From Planctomycetota bacterium (GTDB lineage Bacteria > Planctomycetota > SZUA-567 > H5-PLA8): DNA of 64,000 nt. The notes under the pieces are model-generated. The model had not been told where the DNA came from. It did not search any database and was given only the letters and a program-made list of their open reading frames with translations. The translations under genes were made by a program, and so were the position numbers. Every line of letters starts with the position of its first letter. Position 1 is the stretch's first letter. The stretch lies in NCBI GenBank assembly GCA_023150555.1, contig JAKLKQ010000026.1:19838-83837 (forward strand), read 5' to 3'. Below are positions 16,889-25,693 of the stretch, piece by piece.

Positions 16889-17322
16889 CACTCGTTTCCG
16901 CTCGTGCCCAGGGAGGAGAGATCGGTCGCCGGCCCGGTTCCGCCCTGCTTGCCGTCGGAACCATAGGAGACGATCTCGATCTTGCCGTCGTCGTTGCGGA
17001 AGACGTACTCGTTGTCCCAGGGGTCCTTGGGGACCGTCGAGCCCTTGAGGTAGCCGCCGTCCTGCCAGTTCGGGCAGTCGCCGGGCTTCTCGATGAGTTC
17101 GCGCAGCGAATTAGGCAGGCGGTTGCAGTGGGCCTGGAACTCGATGCAGGCGCCATCCAACTGCGAGAGCTGCGCCTTGGCGGCGGCGACCTTGGCCTGG
17201 TCGGTCTTGCCGGCGTAGCGGACGATGACCAGCGTCGCCAGAATCGAGATGATCGCGATGACGACGATCAGTTCGACCAGCGTAAAGGCTCGCCTGCGCA
17301 TGCTTCGCCCGAAGTTGGACAT
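16888..17322 (-). CDS. gspG: Type II secretion major pseudopilin G
   Basis: 144 residues. AGGAGA lies just upstream of the ATG. The leader MSNFGRSMRRRAFTLVELIV has the FTLVE cleavage site, followed by a long N-terminal helix and the C-terminal calcium-binding loop typical of GspG (GGYLKGSTVPKDPWDNEY, then IVSYGSDGKQGG). It polymerises into the pseudopilus that pushes substrates through the secretin. The gene follows gspF by 9 nt. The presence of the DPW...SYGxDG block makes this the firmest pseudopilin assignment of the cluster. Confidence 0.92.
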   Translation of the reverse strand: MSNFGRSMRRRAFTLVELIVVIAIISILATLVIVRYAGKTDQAKVAAAKAQLSQLDGACIEFQAHCNRLPNSLRELIEKPGDCPNWQDGGYLKGSTVPKDPWDNEYVFRNDDGKIEIVSYGSDGKQGGTGPATDLSSLGTSGNE

Positions 17323-17331
17323 GGCATTCTC

Positions 17332-18549
17332 CTAGCGGATCTGGCCGAAGTCGGTGATGGGCAGCAGGATGGCGGCGACGATGAAGCCGACCACCAGGCC
17401 CAGGAAGACGATCAGGATGGGGTTGACGAGGTCGGTCAATCGCGTGGCGACCAGCTCCACCTCCTCGTGGTAGCCGGCCGCGACCTCGCGCAGCACGCGC
17501 GGCAACTCGCCCGACTCCTCGCCGACGCCGGTTACGAACCCCACGGCCCCCGGGAAATGCGGGCTGGCCTTGAGCATTTCGGATAGGTCGCGGCCGGAGC
17601 GGACTCCCTCCTCGAAGCGCTCCACCTCCTCGGCCAGGATGACGTTTCCAAGAGCCCCGCGCACGACGCCCAGGGCCTGCGCGACCGGGATGCCGCTGGA
17701 GAGCAGGTTGCTCATGGTGTCGGCCCAGCGCGCCACGGCCTGCTTGCGCAGCAGGTCGCCGACGATGGGGACGCCGAGCGAGAGCCGGTCGGCCAAGCGC
17801 CTGCCTGAGGTGGTCCGCAAGGCGGCGCTGAGGAGCCAGCCCAGCAATGCGGCGCCGAGCAGCAGGAGCCACCACCAGGCCTGGATGAATCCGCTGACGG
17901 CCAGGAGGACCTCCGTAGGCCAGGGGAGCACCTGCTTCTGTTCCAGGAGCACCGCGGTGACCTTGGGAACGACGAAGGCCAGCAGGAAGACCAGTACGAC
18001 CAGGCCGATGGTCGCCATCAGGGCGGGGTAGGTGAGCGCCGAGACGACCTTGTCGCGGAGCTTCTTCTGCCGGGTGTAGTAGACGGCGGCGTCGCCCAGC
18101 ACCTGCCCGAGGTTGCCGGCCGCCGCGCCTGCCTGCGCCACGCAGACGAAGAGCGGCGGGAACCACGTCGGGTGCGCGGCCAGGGCCACGTCGAACGAGG
18201 CGCCTTCGCGGACCCGTACCCCCAGGTCCAGGACGACCTCCCGGAAGGCCGTGTCTTCCACCTGCCCGGAGAGCACCTGAAGCGACTGGGCCAGGGGGAG
18301 CCCAGCCTTGAGCAATAGGGCCAGATGCCGGGCGAAGGCCGAGAGCGCCTCCAGCCGCCGGGCGTTGAGGGAGACCCAGCCCCCGGCGCCGCCTCCTTTA
18401 TTAGCGTCCTCCACGGCCGGCTGGAGCCGGGTGGCATGGAGGCCCTTGGTGCGAAGCAGGGCGCGCAGTTCCGCCGGGGTGCCGGCGTCGGCGGAGCCGG
18501 CCTGGAGGCGGCCGGCGTCGTCCAGCGCTTCGTAGCGGTATAAAGCCAC
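17332..18549 (-). CDS. gspF: Type II secretion inner-membrane platform protein F
   Basis: 405 residues beginning MALYRYEALDDAGRLQAG, the classic GspF/PilC N-terminus. Two GspF domains are visible: FARHLALLLKAGLPLAQSL at about residue 70 and WADTMSNLLSSGIPVAQAL at about 270. Each is followed by membrane segments (VVLVFLLAFVVPKV; WWLLLLGAALLGWLL; LIVFLGLVVGFIVAAILLPI). An AAAGGTGG ribosome-binding site precedes the ATG, and the gspE stop is 7 nt away. It forms the membrane platform that turns with the E ATPase. Confidence 0.95.
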   Translation of the reverse strand: MALYRYEALDDAGRLQAGSADAGTPAELRALLRTKGLHATRLQPAVEDANKGGGAGGWVSLNARRLEALSAFARHLALLLKAGLPLAQSLQVLSGQVEDTAFREVVLDLGVRVREGASFDVALAAHPTWFPPLFVCVAQAGAAAGNLGQVLGDAAVYYTRQKKLRDKVVSALTYPALMATIGLVVLVFLLAFVVPKVTAVLLEQKQVLPWPTEVLLAVSGFIQAWWWLLLLGAALLGWLLSAALRTTSGRRLADRLSLGVPIVGDLLRKQAVARWADTMSNLLSSGIPVAQALGVVRGALGNVILAEEVERFEEGVRSGRDLSEMLKASPHFPGAVGFVTGVGEESGELPRVLREVAAGYHEEVELVATRLTDLVNPILIVFLGLVVGFIVAAILLPITDFGQIR

Positions 18550-18556
18550 CTTTAAT

Positions 18557-20116
18557 CTACTCCAAGTCGGCCTGTGTGTTGGACCGCACCTCGTCGAGCG
18601 TGGTGACGCCTTCGGCGGCCTTGGCGAGCCCGTCCCTGCGCAGCGTGACCAGTCCGCTGGCTATGGCGGCCTGCTTGATCCGCCCCGCAGGCGAGCGGGC
18701 GTTGACCAGATCGGCAAGGCAATCGTTCATCGCCAGGACCTCGGCGATGGCGATGCGGCCATGGAAGCCGGTCCGGAAGCACGCCTCGCAGCCCTTGCCC
18801 CGGGCCAACTCGCCTCGGCCGTCCTTCCCGAGAAGTTCGACCTCCCGGGCCTGCCAACCTTCCCGGCGCAGGCGCTCGGCATCCAGCGGGAGAGACTCCT
18901 TGCAGGCCGGACAGACGCGCCGCACCAGGCGCTGGGCGATCGTGGCGTTGAGCGAACTGGCCACCAGGTACGGCTCCACCCCCAGGTCCAGCAGGCGCGA
19001 GACGCTCGACGGCGCGTCGTTGGTGTGCAGCGTCGAGAGGACCAGGTGCCCGGTGAGCGCCGACTGGATGGCCACGGTGGCCGTCTCCAGGTCGCGGACC
19101 TCGCCGACCATGATCACGTCGGGGTCCTGGCGGACCAGGGCGCGCAGCCCCTTGGCGAAGGTCAGCCCCTTGCGCTCGGAGACCTGGGTCTGGCTGAGCC
19201 CCGGCAACTGGTACTCGATGGGGTCTTCCAGGGTCAGGATGTTCAGCTCCGCCGAGTTCATCGCCGAGAGCATCGCGTAGAGCGTGGTCGTCTTCCCGCA
19301 GCCTGTGGGCCCGGTCACCAGGACAATGCCGTGGGAGAGGGAGAGCAGCCCCTCGATCTTCCCCATCGCGTCGTCGGAGTACCCCAGGTTGGCGAGGGAG
19401 AGCAGGCCCGTCTGCTTGTCCAGCAGGCGCATCACGACGCGCTCGCCGTACTGGTTGGGCAGCGTGGCGATGCGCAGGTCGACCCGCCGCTCGCCGATGC
19501 GGATGGTCACGCCGCCGTCCTGCGGCAGGCGCTTCTCGGCGATGTCCATGCGGCCCATGACCTTGATGCGGCTGGCGACGCCGTCGCGGACCTCGGGCCG
19601 GAGGACCGCGCGCTCGTAGAGCACGCCGTCGATGCGGAAGCGCACGCGCACGCCGTCCTCGGCCGGTTCCAGGTGGATGTCGCTGGCCCGCTGCCGGACG
19701 GCCTGCAGGAGCATGGCGTGGACGAGCTTGACCGCCGGGGCCTTGTCGTCGAGTTCGAGGACGTCCTCGGTCAGGGTGATCTCGCCGCCTTCGGGCGCGC
19801 CGACGGCCAGTTCCTCGGCCACGTCGGTCACCTCGCGGGCCTCGGCATGGTAGGCCCGGTTGATCAGTTCCAGGAGGGGCTCTTCCTCGGCCCCCAGGAC
19901 CTTCACGGGCGCGTCGAGCTTGTAGGCGATGCGGTCATGGACCCAGTGCCTGTCGGCATGGGCGGTCGCGAGCACGTAGACCGGCCCGGCCGGATCCTCT
20001 TCCTTCCCGATGGCGACGACGGCGTGCTCCCGCGCGAAGCGCAGCGGGATCCTGGCCAGGAAGGCCTCGGGGACCGAGACGCCGTCGAGGCTGGTCATCT
20101 GGGCGGGGGCGGTCAT
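18557..20116 (-). CDS. gspE: Type II secretion ATPase E
   Basis: 519 residues; ATGA overlap with gspD. It has an N-terminal GspE-II domain (1-120), then ASDIHLEP, Walker A GPTGCGKTT (269-277), Asp box LEDPIEYQLPG, Walker B DPDVIMVGEVRD, His box GHLVLSTLHTND. The zinc-binding element keeps CPAC and CEAC pairs, and RIAIAEVL follows. All features of an active hexameric secretion ATPase are present. It energises pseudopilus assembly at the cytoplasmic face together with L and F. Confidence 0.96.
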   Translation of the reverse strand: MTAPAQMTSLDGVSVPEAFLARIPLRFAREHAVVAIGKEEDPAGPVYVLATAHADRHWVHDRIAYKLDAPVKVLGAEEEPLLELINRAYHAEAREVTDVAEELAVGAPEGGEITLTEDVLELDDKAPAVKLVHAMLLQAVRQRASDIHLEPAEDGVRVRFRIDGVLYERAVLRPEVRDGVASRIKVMGRMDIAEKRLPQDGGVTIRIGERRVDLRIATLPNQYGERVVMRLLDKQTGLLSLANLGYSDDAMGKIEGLLSLSHGIVLVTGPTGCGKTTTLYAMLSAMNSAELNILTLEDPIEYQLPGLSQTQVSERKGLTFAKGLRALVRQDPDVIMVGEVRDLETATVAIQSALTGHLVLSTLHTNDAPSSVSRLLDLGVEPYLVASSLNATIAQRLVRRVCPACKESLPLDAERLRREGWQAREVELLGKDGRGELARGKGCEACFRTGFHGRIAIAEVLAMNDCLADLVNARSPAGRIKQAAIASGLVTLRRDGLAKAAEGVTTLDEVRSNTQADLE

Positions 20117-22197
20117 GGCTGCTCCGGCTTCTTCTCCGGCGCTTCCAGGTCGATGAGCGAGGCGGGCGGCTCCCCGCGGCCGATGCGCTCCTTGACCTCC
20201 TTCTTGACCTGGGACTTCTTGGTCAGGTCCTCGACGTCGTCCTTCTTGGTGCCCGACTCGTCCTTGAGGTCCTCGAAGGCCGTCGTGGAGAGGATCTTCG
20301 GCCGGACGAAGAGGTACAGGCGGCTGGCGGTCTTGCGCTTGGTCTCCCGGCTGAAGAGTTTCCCGAGGCCGGGGATCTGGGAGAGCCCCGGGACGCCGCT
20401 CTTGGTGTCCGTCGCGGAGTCCCGGGTGAACCCGCCGATGACGATGGTCTGGCGGTCGGGGATCGTCACCTTGGTGTCGGCGTCGTTGCTGACCTTGGGC
20501 GGCGGGATCCCGGCGCCAGCGGAGGTCCCGGTGAACTCCTCGAAGGTCTGCTTGATCTCCAGGTTCAGGTAGCCGTCGGGCGAGATGTGCGGCGTGATCT
20601 GCAGCGCGGTCGTCGCGTCGGCGAAGCCCGCGAAGGAGGTATTCGTGGTCGCCGTGCCCTGCGAGGTCGTGGTCGTCGGCTCGCTGACCTTGGTCGTGAA
20701 GGAGGCCTTCTCGTTGTCGTTCACCAGCAGCAGGGGCTGGGAGACGATGGAGACGTTCGACTTGCCGGCCAGGGCGCGCAGGACGACGGCGAACTGCTCC
20801 TCCTTGGCGAAGCGGAAGGCCGCGCCGGTGAAACTCTTGACGATCGAGTCGACCGGGAAGCCGCGTCCGGCGGGGTCCACCTGCTCGCCCAGCCCGAAGC
20901 CGCTGCCGCCGTCGGCGGTCTTGTTGCCTTTCATGTCGTTGAGCGCCAGGAACTCCACGCCCAGGTCCAGCGACTTGTCCCCCGTCACCTGGACGATGGC
21001 GACCTCGATGAGCACCTGTCCCTTGCGCTTGTCCAGGTTCTCCAGGATCTGCGCGACCTCCTTGTGGACCGTTGAATCCCCGGCGACGACCAGGGTGTTC
21101 AGGCCCTCGACGGGGATGATCTCGGCAGGGACGCCCTGCGAGGCCGTGGTGCCGGCCGGGGCGGTTCCGGTGGCACCACGGGGCGGGGCAGGAGGCGCCG
21201 GCGCCGGGGTCTCGGCGTTTCCGCCAGCCGGTATGTCGCTTCGGCGCGCCGCCAGGGCGACCCCCAGCAACTGGCCCACGTAGTCCACGATGTCCTTCAC
21301 CGGCACGTTGTTGAGCTTGTAGTACTGGATCGTCCTGCGCGCCGCCGGGGCCTCCAGGTCGATCTCCTTGAGGAAGTTCCGGGCTCGGGCGACGTCGCCC
21401 TGCGGCCCGATCAGGTGCAGGGCGTTGAGGCGCTCATCGGGCAGGACCGTCACCTGCTCGCGCCCGGCCTCGCCGGTCGTGGCCTTCTCTACGGCCTGCA
21501 GGTACTCGCGCAGCATCGACTGCGCCTTGTCCACCGGGATGTTCGCGATCTTGACGACCGCCGTGTCCACCGGCTCCCCGGGCCGGTCCAGCAACTGCAG
21601 CATCTTCTCGATCCGCTTCACCGAGGAGGCCGCGTCGTTGATCATCAGCAGGTCCGAGTGCGGGATCTGGGTCACCGAGCCGACCGGCGAGAGGGCCGGC
21701 GTGATGACCGCCAGGACCTTTGTGGGCGTCGCGTGCTGGAGCTTGGCCAGGAAGGAGACCAGGTTGTCCCCGGGCGGCACGGCGTCGCCCTGGACGAGCA
21801 CCGGAAGGTTGCCGGGCTCCTTGAAGGCGCCCTGGGCGTTGACGATCTTCTCCAGGTTGATCCCCGAACCTTCCACGGGGACGATGGACAGCCCGTTGAT
21901 CTGGCAGACCGCCTGGAAGACGCGGTAGAACTCGTCGGCCCCGATCGGCTGCTCGCTCTGCAGCGTCACCTTCTTGTTGCGCAGCATGTTCTCGTCGTAG
22001 AGGAAGCTGCGCTTGGTGACCTTCTCGACCTGCTTGGCCAGCGTCGCCAGGTCCAGGCCCGAGAAGTTGACGCGGACCTTCTTGGCCTCGGCCTCGCCTT
22101 CGCCCTCCCCTTGGCCCCGGGCGCGCGGCGCCAGGAATCCCAAGAGGAGTACGAGGCCGCAGACAAGCAGCCAGGGACATCGCGTCGCCTTCGCCAT
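20113..22197 (-). CDS. gspD: Type II secretion outer-membrane secretin D
   Basis: 694 residues with a signal peptide (LLVCGLVLLLGFLAPRARG) and GGGAG upstream of the ATG. The N0 domain (VRVNFSGLDLATLAKQVEKV) is followed by N1-N3 repeats (ATPTKVLAVITPALSP; DTAVVKIANIPVDKAQSML; YKLNNVPVKDIVDYV) and the secretin core with VLIEVAIVQVTGD, SNVSIVSQPLLL and TIPDRQTIVIGGF. A Pro/Ala/Thr-rich insert lies in N3 at about 316-348. It forms the outer-membrane channel. No pilotin gene is seen nearby. Confidence 0.95.
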   Translation of the reverse strand: MAKATRCPWLLVCGLVLLLGFLAPRARGQGEGEGEAEAKKVRVNFSGLDLATLAKQVEKVTKRSFLYDENMLRNKKVTLQSEQPIGADEFYRVFQAVCQINGLSIVPVEGSGINLEKIVNAQGAFKEPGNLPVLVQGDAVPPGDNLVSFLAKLQHATPTKVLAVITPALSPVGSVTQIPHSDLLMINDAASSVKRIEKMLQLLDRPGEPVDTAVVKIANIPVDKAQSMLREYLQAVEKATTGEAGREQVTVLPDERLNALHLIGPQGDVARARNFLKEIDLEAPAARRTIQYYKLNNVPVKDIVDYVGQLLGVALAARRSDIPAGGNAETPAPAPPAPPRGATGTAPAGTTASQGVPAEIIPVEGLNTLVVAGDSTVHKEVAQILENLDKRKGQVLIEVAIVQVTGDKSLDLGVEFLALNDMKGNKTADGGSGFGLGEQVDPAGRGFPVDSIVKSFTGAAFRFAKEEQFAVVLRALAGKSNVSIVSQPLLLVNDNEKASFTTKVSEPTTTTSQGTATTNTSFAGFADATTALQITPHISPDGYLNLEIKQTFEEFTGTSAGAGIPPPKVSNDADTKVTIPDRQTIVIGGFTRDSATDTKSGVPGLSQIPGLGKLFSRETKRKTASRLYLFVRPKILSTTAFEDLKDESGTKKDDVEDLTKKSQVKKEVKERIGRGEPPASLIDLEAPEKKPEQP

Positions 22198-22243
22198 TTC
22201 CTGCTCCCTTCGGTTCGGTACGGTACGGTTCTCTCGTGCGGCC

Positions 22244-22810
22244 TTACGGCCGCTCCCTGATCTCGTTGGCCAGCGCGGGCACCGGCCGGTCCGGCGTGGC
22301 CACCGGCAGGCTCTCGGCCTGCCCCTCGCGCCAGACCTCCAGGCGGACCTCGCCGTGGTCGTAGGCGAAGAGCACGCCGGTGTCGATCTTGCGGACCTCC
22401 GCGTCGATCCCCTCGACCCGGTCCCCGGCCTTGCAGGAGACCGTCTTGCCCGAATACAGGACCTCGATGATCGCCTCGTTCTCCTTCGGGTCGCCGTAAT
22501 CCATGATCCCCTTGACCCGGATGATCGCGGAGAGCGCGGGGGCGCTGGGCTTGCCCGCGGCCTCCGGCCTCGCTACCGTCCGCGACATCCTGAAGTGTTC
22601 CAGGCGCCCGATCCGGGGGTCGGCGGCCTTGGGAGCGGGTTTTTCGGCGCCGTTCGACGCGTGCTTCCCGAGCGCCGGCAGGGCCGGGGACGAATGCGCC
22701 TCGCGCCAGGCCTGGGCCAGCAGGAGCCCGGCACCGCACAATAAGAGGAGGGAGGCGGCCAGCATCAGCCGCTTGGCCATCCGCTCGGAGCCTCTGGTCA
22801 GCGGGCTCAC
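22244..22810 (-). CDS. gspC: Type II secretion protein C-like (inner-membrane/secretin link)
   Basis: 188 residues from the GTG at 22810, which overlaps the gspK stop (GTGA); an ATG ten codons later is possible. A single N-terminal membrane segment (RLMLAASLLLLCGAGLLLAQ) is followed by a Pro/Ala linker and a small HR-like beta domain (SAIIRVKGIMDYGD, EAIIEVLYSGKTVSCKAGD). The layout and position just before gspD fit GspC without its PDZ part. In other systems this protein contacts the secretin N0 domain. Similarity is low, so the letter is by context. Confidence 0.65.
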   Translation of the reverse strand: MSPLTRGSERMAKRLMLAASLLLLCGAGLLLAQAWREAHSSPALPALGKHASNGAEKPAPKAADPRIGRLEHFRMSRTVARPEAAGKPSAPALSAIIRVKGIMDYGDPKENEAIIEVLYSGKTVSCKAGDRVEGIDAEVRKIDTGVLFAYDHGEVRLEVWREGQAESLPVATPDRPVPALANEIRERP

Positions 22811-23856
22811 GGTTCGATCTCCTCGTAGGCCAGCACCTCGACGACGTCCGGCCCGCGCCCAGCCGCCTTCGACTCCAGGTAGGCGACCGCCTGGCGCTTG
22901 CGGCCGTCCACCTCGGCCGTCATGCGCACCGAGAAGACCTGGCCCTTGACGCCCACCTGGTCCTGGACGTCGGCGTAGAGATTTCGGATCACCTGCTCCT
23001 GCCCATCCACGGTTGCCCGCTGGACGATGCCGGGGACGCGCTCCATGTCGCGGGCCTGGAGGAACGCGCGGTTGGCGGATATGGCCTGCGCGCTACCGTC
23101 TCCGCTGCCGCGCCACGCCGCGATCTGCCAGGCCAGTTCCTCGTCGAGACCGGGATCCAGCGCATAGAGCACGGCCAAAGGCGCGGTGTTCAAGTTGACC
23201 CTGCCGTCCCCGAAGGTGGTCAGGTAGCAGTCCAGGCTGGGGCGGGGCTTCTCGTCGTCTATGGCCCGGAAGACGACCTCCATCGGTATCCCGGCCTCGC
23301 GCAACCCGTCGAGCGTGAGCGGCGGATCTTCGACCTTTTGTTTGCCGCCTACCTCAGGACGAATAGCCGCTTCCTCTTCTTGTTCCGTCACGTTCAGCCT
23401 TCGCCAGAGCCTCGTTTCGGTATTCCGCCATTCCTTCTCCCGCTCGGGGTCGGCCTTGCGCAGGTACTCGAACAGGCGGGCGATAGCCCCACGGGTCCAT
23501 GCCCCGCTGGCGGGGTCGCGCGCCCGCAGGAGGTTGATCTTCCCCGACTCGTCCTCGACCTGGAGCGAGACGCGGTTGCCTGGCCCCGGCTCCCAGGAGA
23601 CCAAGGCGTTCCAGCCGTCGCCCCAGGAGTCGAAGCGCGGGTCGGCGCGCTTCTCCGCCAGAAGACCCTTCGCGGCCTCGATGCCCGAATCGAAGAGCCG
23701 CCGGAACTCGGCCTCGCGGGCATACCGCGCAACCTCGACCGTCTGGACCTGCGAGCGGTGCGCGACCTCCACCGCTAAGACCGCCAGGACCGAGACGGCG
23801 CCCAGGACCAGCAGGAGCACCGCCCCGCGCTTAGGTGAACCTAAAGGAGGCTTCAT
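22807..23856 (-). CDS. gspK: Type II secretion minor pseudopilin K
   Basis: 349 residues from the ATG at 23856 (ATGA with the upstream gene). A short leader is followed by RGAVLLLVLGAVSVLAVLA and then a large globular part with EFRRLFDSGIEAAKGLL, VEDESGKINLL, VNLNTAPLAVLYALDPGL and an SVRMTAEVDGRKRQAVAYLE strand pair. GspK characteristically lacks Glu5 and is the largest pseudopilin; INLNTA is a family hallmark. It caps the pseudopilus tip with I and J. Its position before gspC and gspD differs from the proteobacterial order C-D-...-K-L-M. Confidence 0.85.
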   Translation of the reverse strand: MKPPLGSPKRGAVLLLVLGAVSVLAVLAVEVAHRSQVQTVEVARYAREAEFRRLFDSGIEAAKGLLAEKRADPRFDSWGDGWNALVSWEPGPGNRVSLQVEDESGKINLLRARDPASGAWTRGAIARLFEYLRKADPEREKEWRNTETRLWRRLNVTEQEEEAAIRPEVGGKQKVEDPPLTLDGLREAGIPMEVVFRAIDDEKPRPSLDCYLTTFGDGRVNLNTAPLAVLYALDPGLDEELAWQIAAWRGSGDGSAQAISANRAFLQARDMERVPGIVQRATVDGQEQVIRNLYADVQDQVGVKGQVFSVRMTAEVDGRKRQAVAYLESKAAGRGPDVVEVLAYEEIEP

Positions 23857-24356
23857 CGCGCGTCCGCCCCGGGAGCCGCCGCCACCCAACGCATGCTCAC
23901 GACCGTCTCGGCCTCCTCATAGATGCCGCTCTGCCGCTGGGCCGGTTTCAGACGCAGTTCCTTGACCGTCGCGCCGCCGCCGGCCTCCAGATCCGCCAGG
24001 AACCGGACCCAGGGGCCGTGCGCGACGTTGACCGCCCGCGCCGTGACGCTGCGCTCGACGACGCCCTTGCCCAGTTCGCGCTCGCTCTCGCTCAGGAAGA
24101 CCACGGGCACGCTGGCGCGGACCACCGCGCCCTGGACCAGGGCCTTCAGGTTCCGAGCGCCCAGGTCGTCCGTGCCTTGCCCGAAAGCGCCGGGATGACG
24201 CGCGAAGGTCCCGTACGCGGCCTGGAGATCCTCTAGCTGCCGGTCCGCAGCTACCTTTGCCTCCTGCCACGCCAGGTAGCGGTCCAGGGCGGCGTAGCCG
24301 GTGACGGCGAGCGCGGCCAGGAGGAGGACCCAGGGGGCATTGCGCGAAGCGTTCAT
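23853..24356 (-). CDS. gspM: Type II secretion protein M-like
   Basis: 167 residues. One N-terminal membrane helix (APWVLLLAALAVTGYAAL) is followed by a coiled segment (YLAWQEAKVAADRQLEDLQ) and a ferredoxin-like domain with LKALVQGAVVRASV and FLADLEAGGGATVKELRL. This is the layout of GspM/PilO, which pairs with L in the inner membrane. ATGA overlaps join it to gspL and gspK. Assignment rests on layout and position. Confidence 0.75.
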   Translation of the reverse strand: MNASRNAPWVLLLAALAVTGYAALDRYLAWQEAKVAADRQLEDLQAAYGTFARHPGAFGQGTDDLGARNLKALVQGAVVRASVPVVFLSESERELGKGVVERSVTARAVNVAHGPWVRFLADLEAGGGATVKELRLKPAQRQSGIYEEAETVVSMRWVAAAPGADAR

Positions 24357-25693
24357 CGCCCGCTCCCCGGCTCGCCGGGCTTGTAGTCCAGGCGCATCCG
24401 CACCAGGACTTCCTTGCCCCTGGCCTCGAACTCGCCCCGCGCCGCCAGGCGCTTCGAGGCGTTCATGGCGCGCTCCAGATTCGCTGCCTCCTGCAGTCCG
24501 TCGCTCCCGCGCGCCTCCATGCGCGCCGTCAACCGCCCGCCGTCGGGCCCCAATTGGAGCGCGTCGAGGGTAAGCCCTGTCTTGTCGGCGTCAGGCATCA
24601 CGCTGCCCAGTTCGGACCAGAACTTCAGCGCGCTAGGAAGATCGTTGGCCTGGGCGTTCTTCTCCTGCCGCGTGGCCACCGCCTCCATCTCCTGCAGCAG
24701 GAAGCCGGCCCGGAAGGACTTTGCCGGGAAGGCCTCCTTCCAGAGCGACTCTTCCGCCTGCCGCAGGCCCTTCGAGACCTCGGCGGCGTTGCGGGTCTTT
24801 ACGTGGAAGAGGAAGGCCAGGGCGGCCAGCACCAGGACCGCTGCAGCGCCCAGGACCTGGAGCGTGCCGCCCAGCCGTGCGCCGGCGGACCTGGGCGCGC
24901 CGGTGGCCCCGCGCAGCAGGTTCGCCCCGCGCTGCGGATCGGCCAGGCAGGCCGCCACGGCCGGGACAAAAGCAGGTTCCACCCGGAAGCCTTCGCCGAG
25001 TTCGACGGGCGTTGCCTCGCTGGCATGGATGTGCAAGGCATCTTCGGGAGCACCCAGGGACGCCGCGATCCGGGTCCATTCGTCGGGAGGCGTGGGCAAC
25101 AGGCCTCGGACGGGGAAGGCGCGCCATTGCTCGGCGCCGTCCTTGCCAATGGCAACGATCAGCCCTTCGCCGCCGGCTTCAAGCGCGACCGCCCTCGGAT
25201 CGTGGCTTTGGGCAAGGACTTCGGCGAGGGCCGCGAGCGTGGACGTCACCAGGGAGAGGCTGGCGTCCGGGAAGCGCTCCTTTATCACGCTTCGAAGCTC
25301 GTCCAGCAGCACCTGCGAAATGCCATGCACGGCCACCCGGCTCCCCGAGGGCACGCTTGTTAACCGGACGACGTCGACCGCCAGGTCTTCGGCGCTCTCG
25401 CCGGCACAGCGGCCTTCCGCCAACGACCGCGCGACCGCCTCGATCTGCGCCTCGGAGCGCAGCTTGACCTCCAGAAGATCGGCGCAGGCCAGCCAGCGCG
25501 GGGAAAGCGCGATGCGGACCTCGCGGCACCGAAGTTCCGCCGGAACAAGCGAAAGGAGGGAGCGCAGGGTCTGCACAGGCGTCTGGCCGGGCGCGATTCC
25601 TTGGCGCGCCTGCCAGGCGAGGCGGCCGGGCGGCTCGGCCATGACCGCAGCCAGTTCGCGGCGATGGATCGCGATGCCCAGGAGGCGGTTCAT
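24353..25693 (-). CDS. gspL: Type II secretion protein L-like (PilM/PilN fusion layout)
   Basis: 446 residues, with GGGAAGG upstream of the ATG. Residues 1-260 are an actin-like cytoplasmic domain (LLGIAIHRRELAAVMAE, RIALSPRWLACADLLEVK, ALEAGGEGLIVAIG). A membrane helix lies at about 278-300 (VLGAAAVLVLAALAFLFHV), followed by a coiled segment and a ferredoxin-like periplasmic domain. GspL recruits the E ATPase. It is the first gene of the operon as seen; a 25-71 codon frame ends exactly in its ATGA but is not convincing. Confidence 0.85.
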   Translation of the reverse strand: MNRLLGIAIHRRELAAVMAEPPGRLAWQARQGIAPGQTPVQTLRSLLSLVPAELRCREVRIALSPRWLACADLLEVKLRSEAQIEAVARSLAEGRCAGESAEDLAVDVVRLTSVPSGSRVAVHGISQVLLDELRSVIKERFPDASLSLVTSTLAALAEVLAQSHDPRAVALEAGGEGLIVAIGKDGAEQWRAFPVRGLLPTPPDEWTRIAASLGAPEDALHIHASEATPVELGEGFRVEPAFVPAVAACLADPQRGANLLRGATGAPRSAGARLGGTLQVLGAAAVLVLAALAFLFHVKTRNAAEVSKGLRQAEESLWKEAFPAKSFRAGFLLQEMEAVATRQEKNAQANDLPSALKFWSELGSVMPDADKTGLTLDALQLGPDGGRLTARMEARGSDGLQEAANLERAMNASKRLAARGEFEARGKEVLVRMRLDYKPGEPGSGR

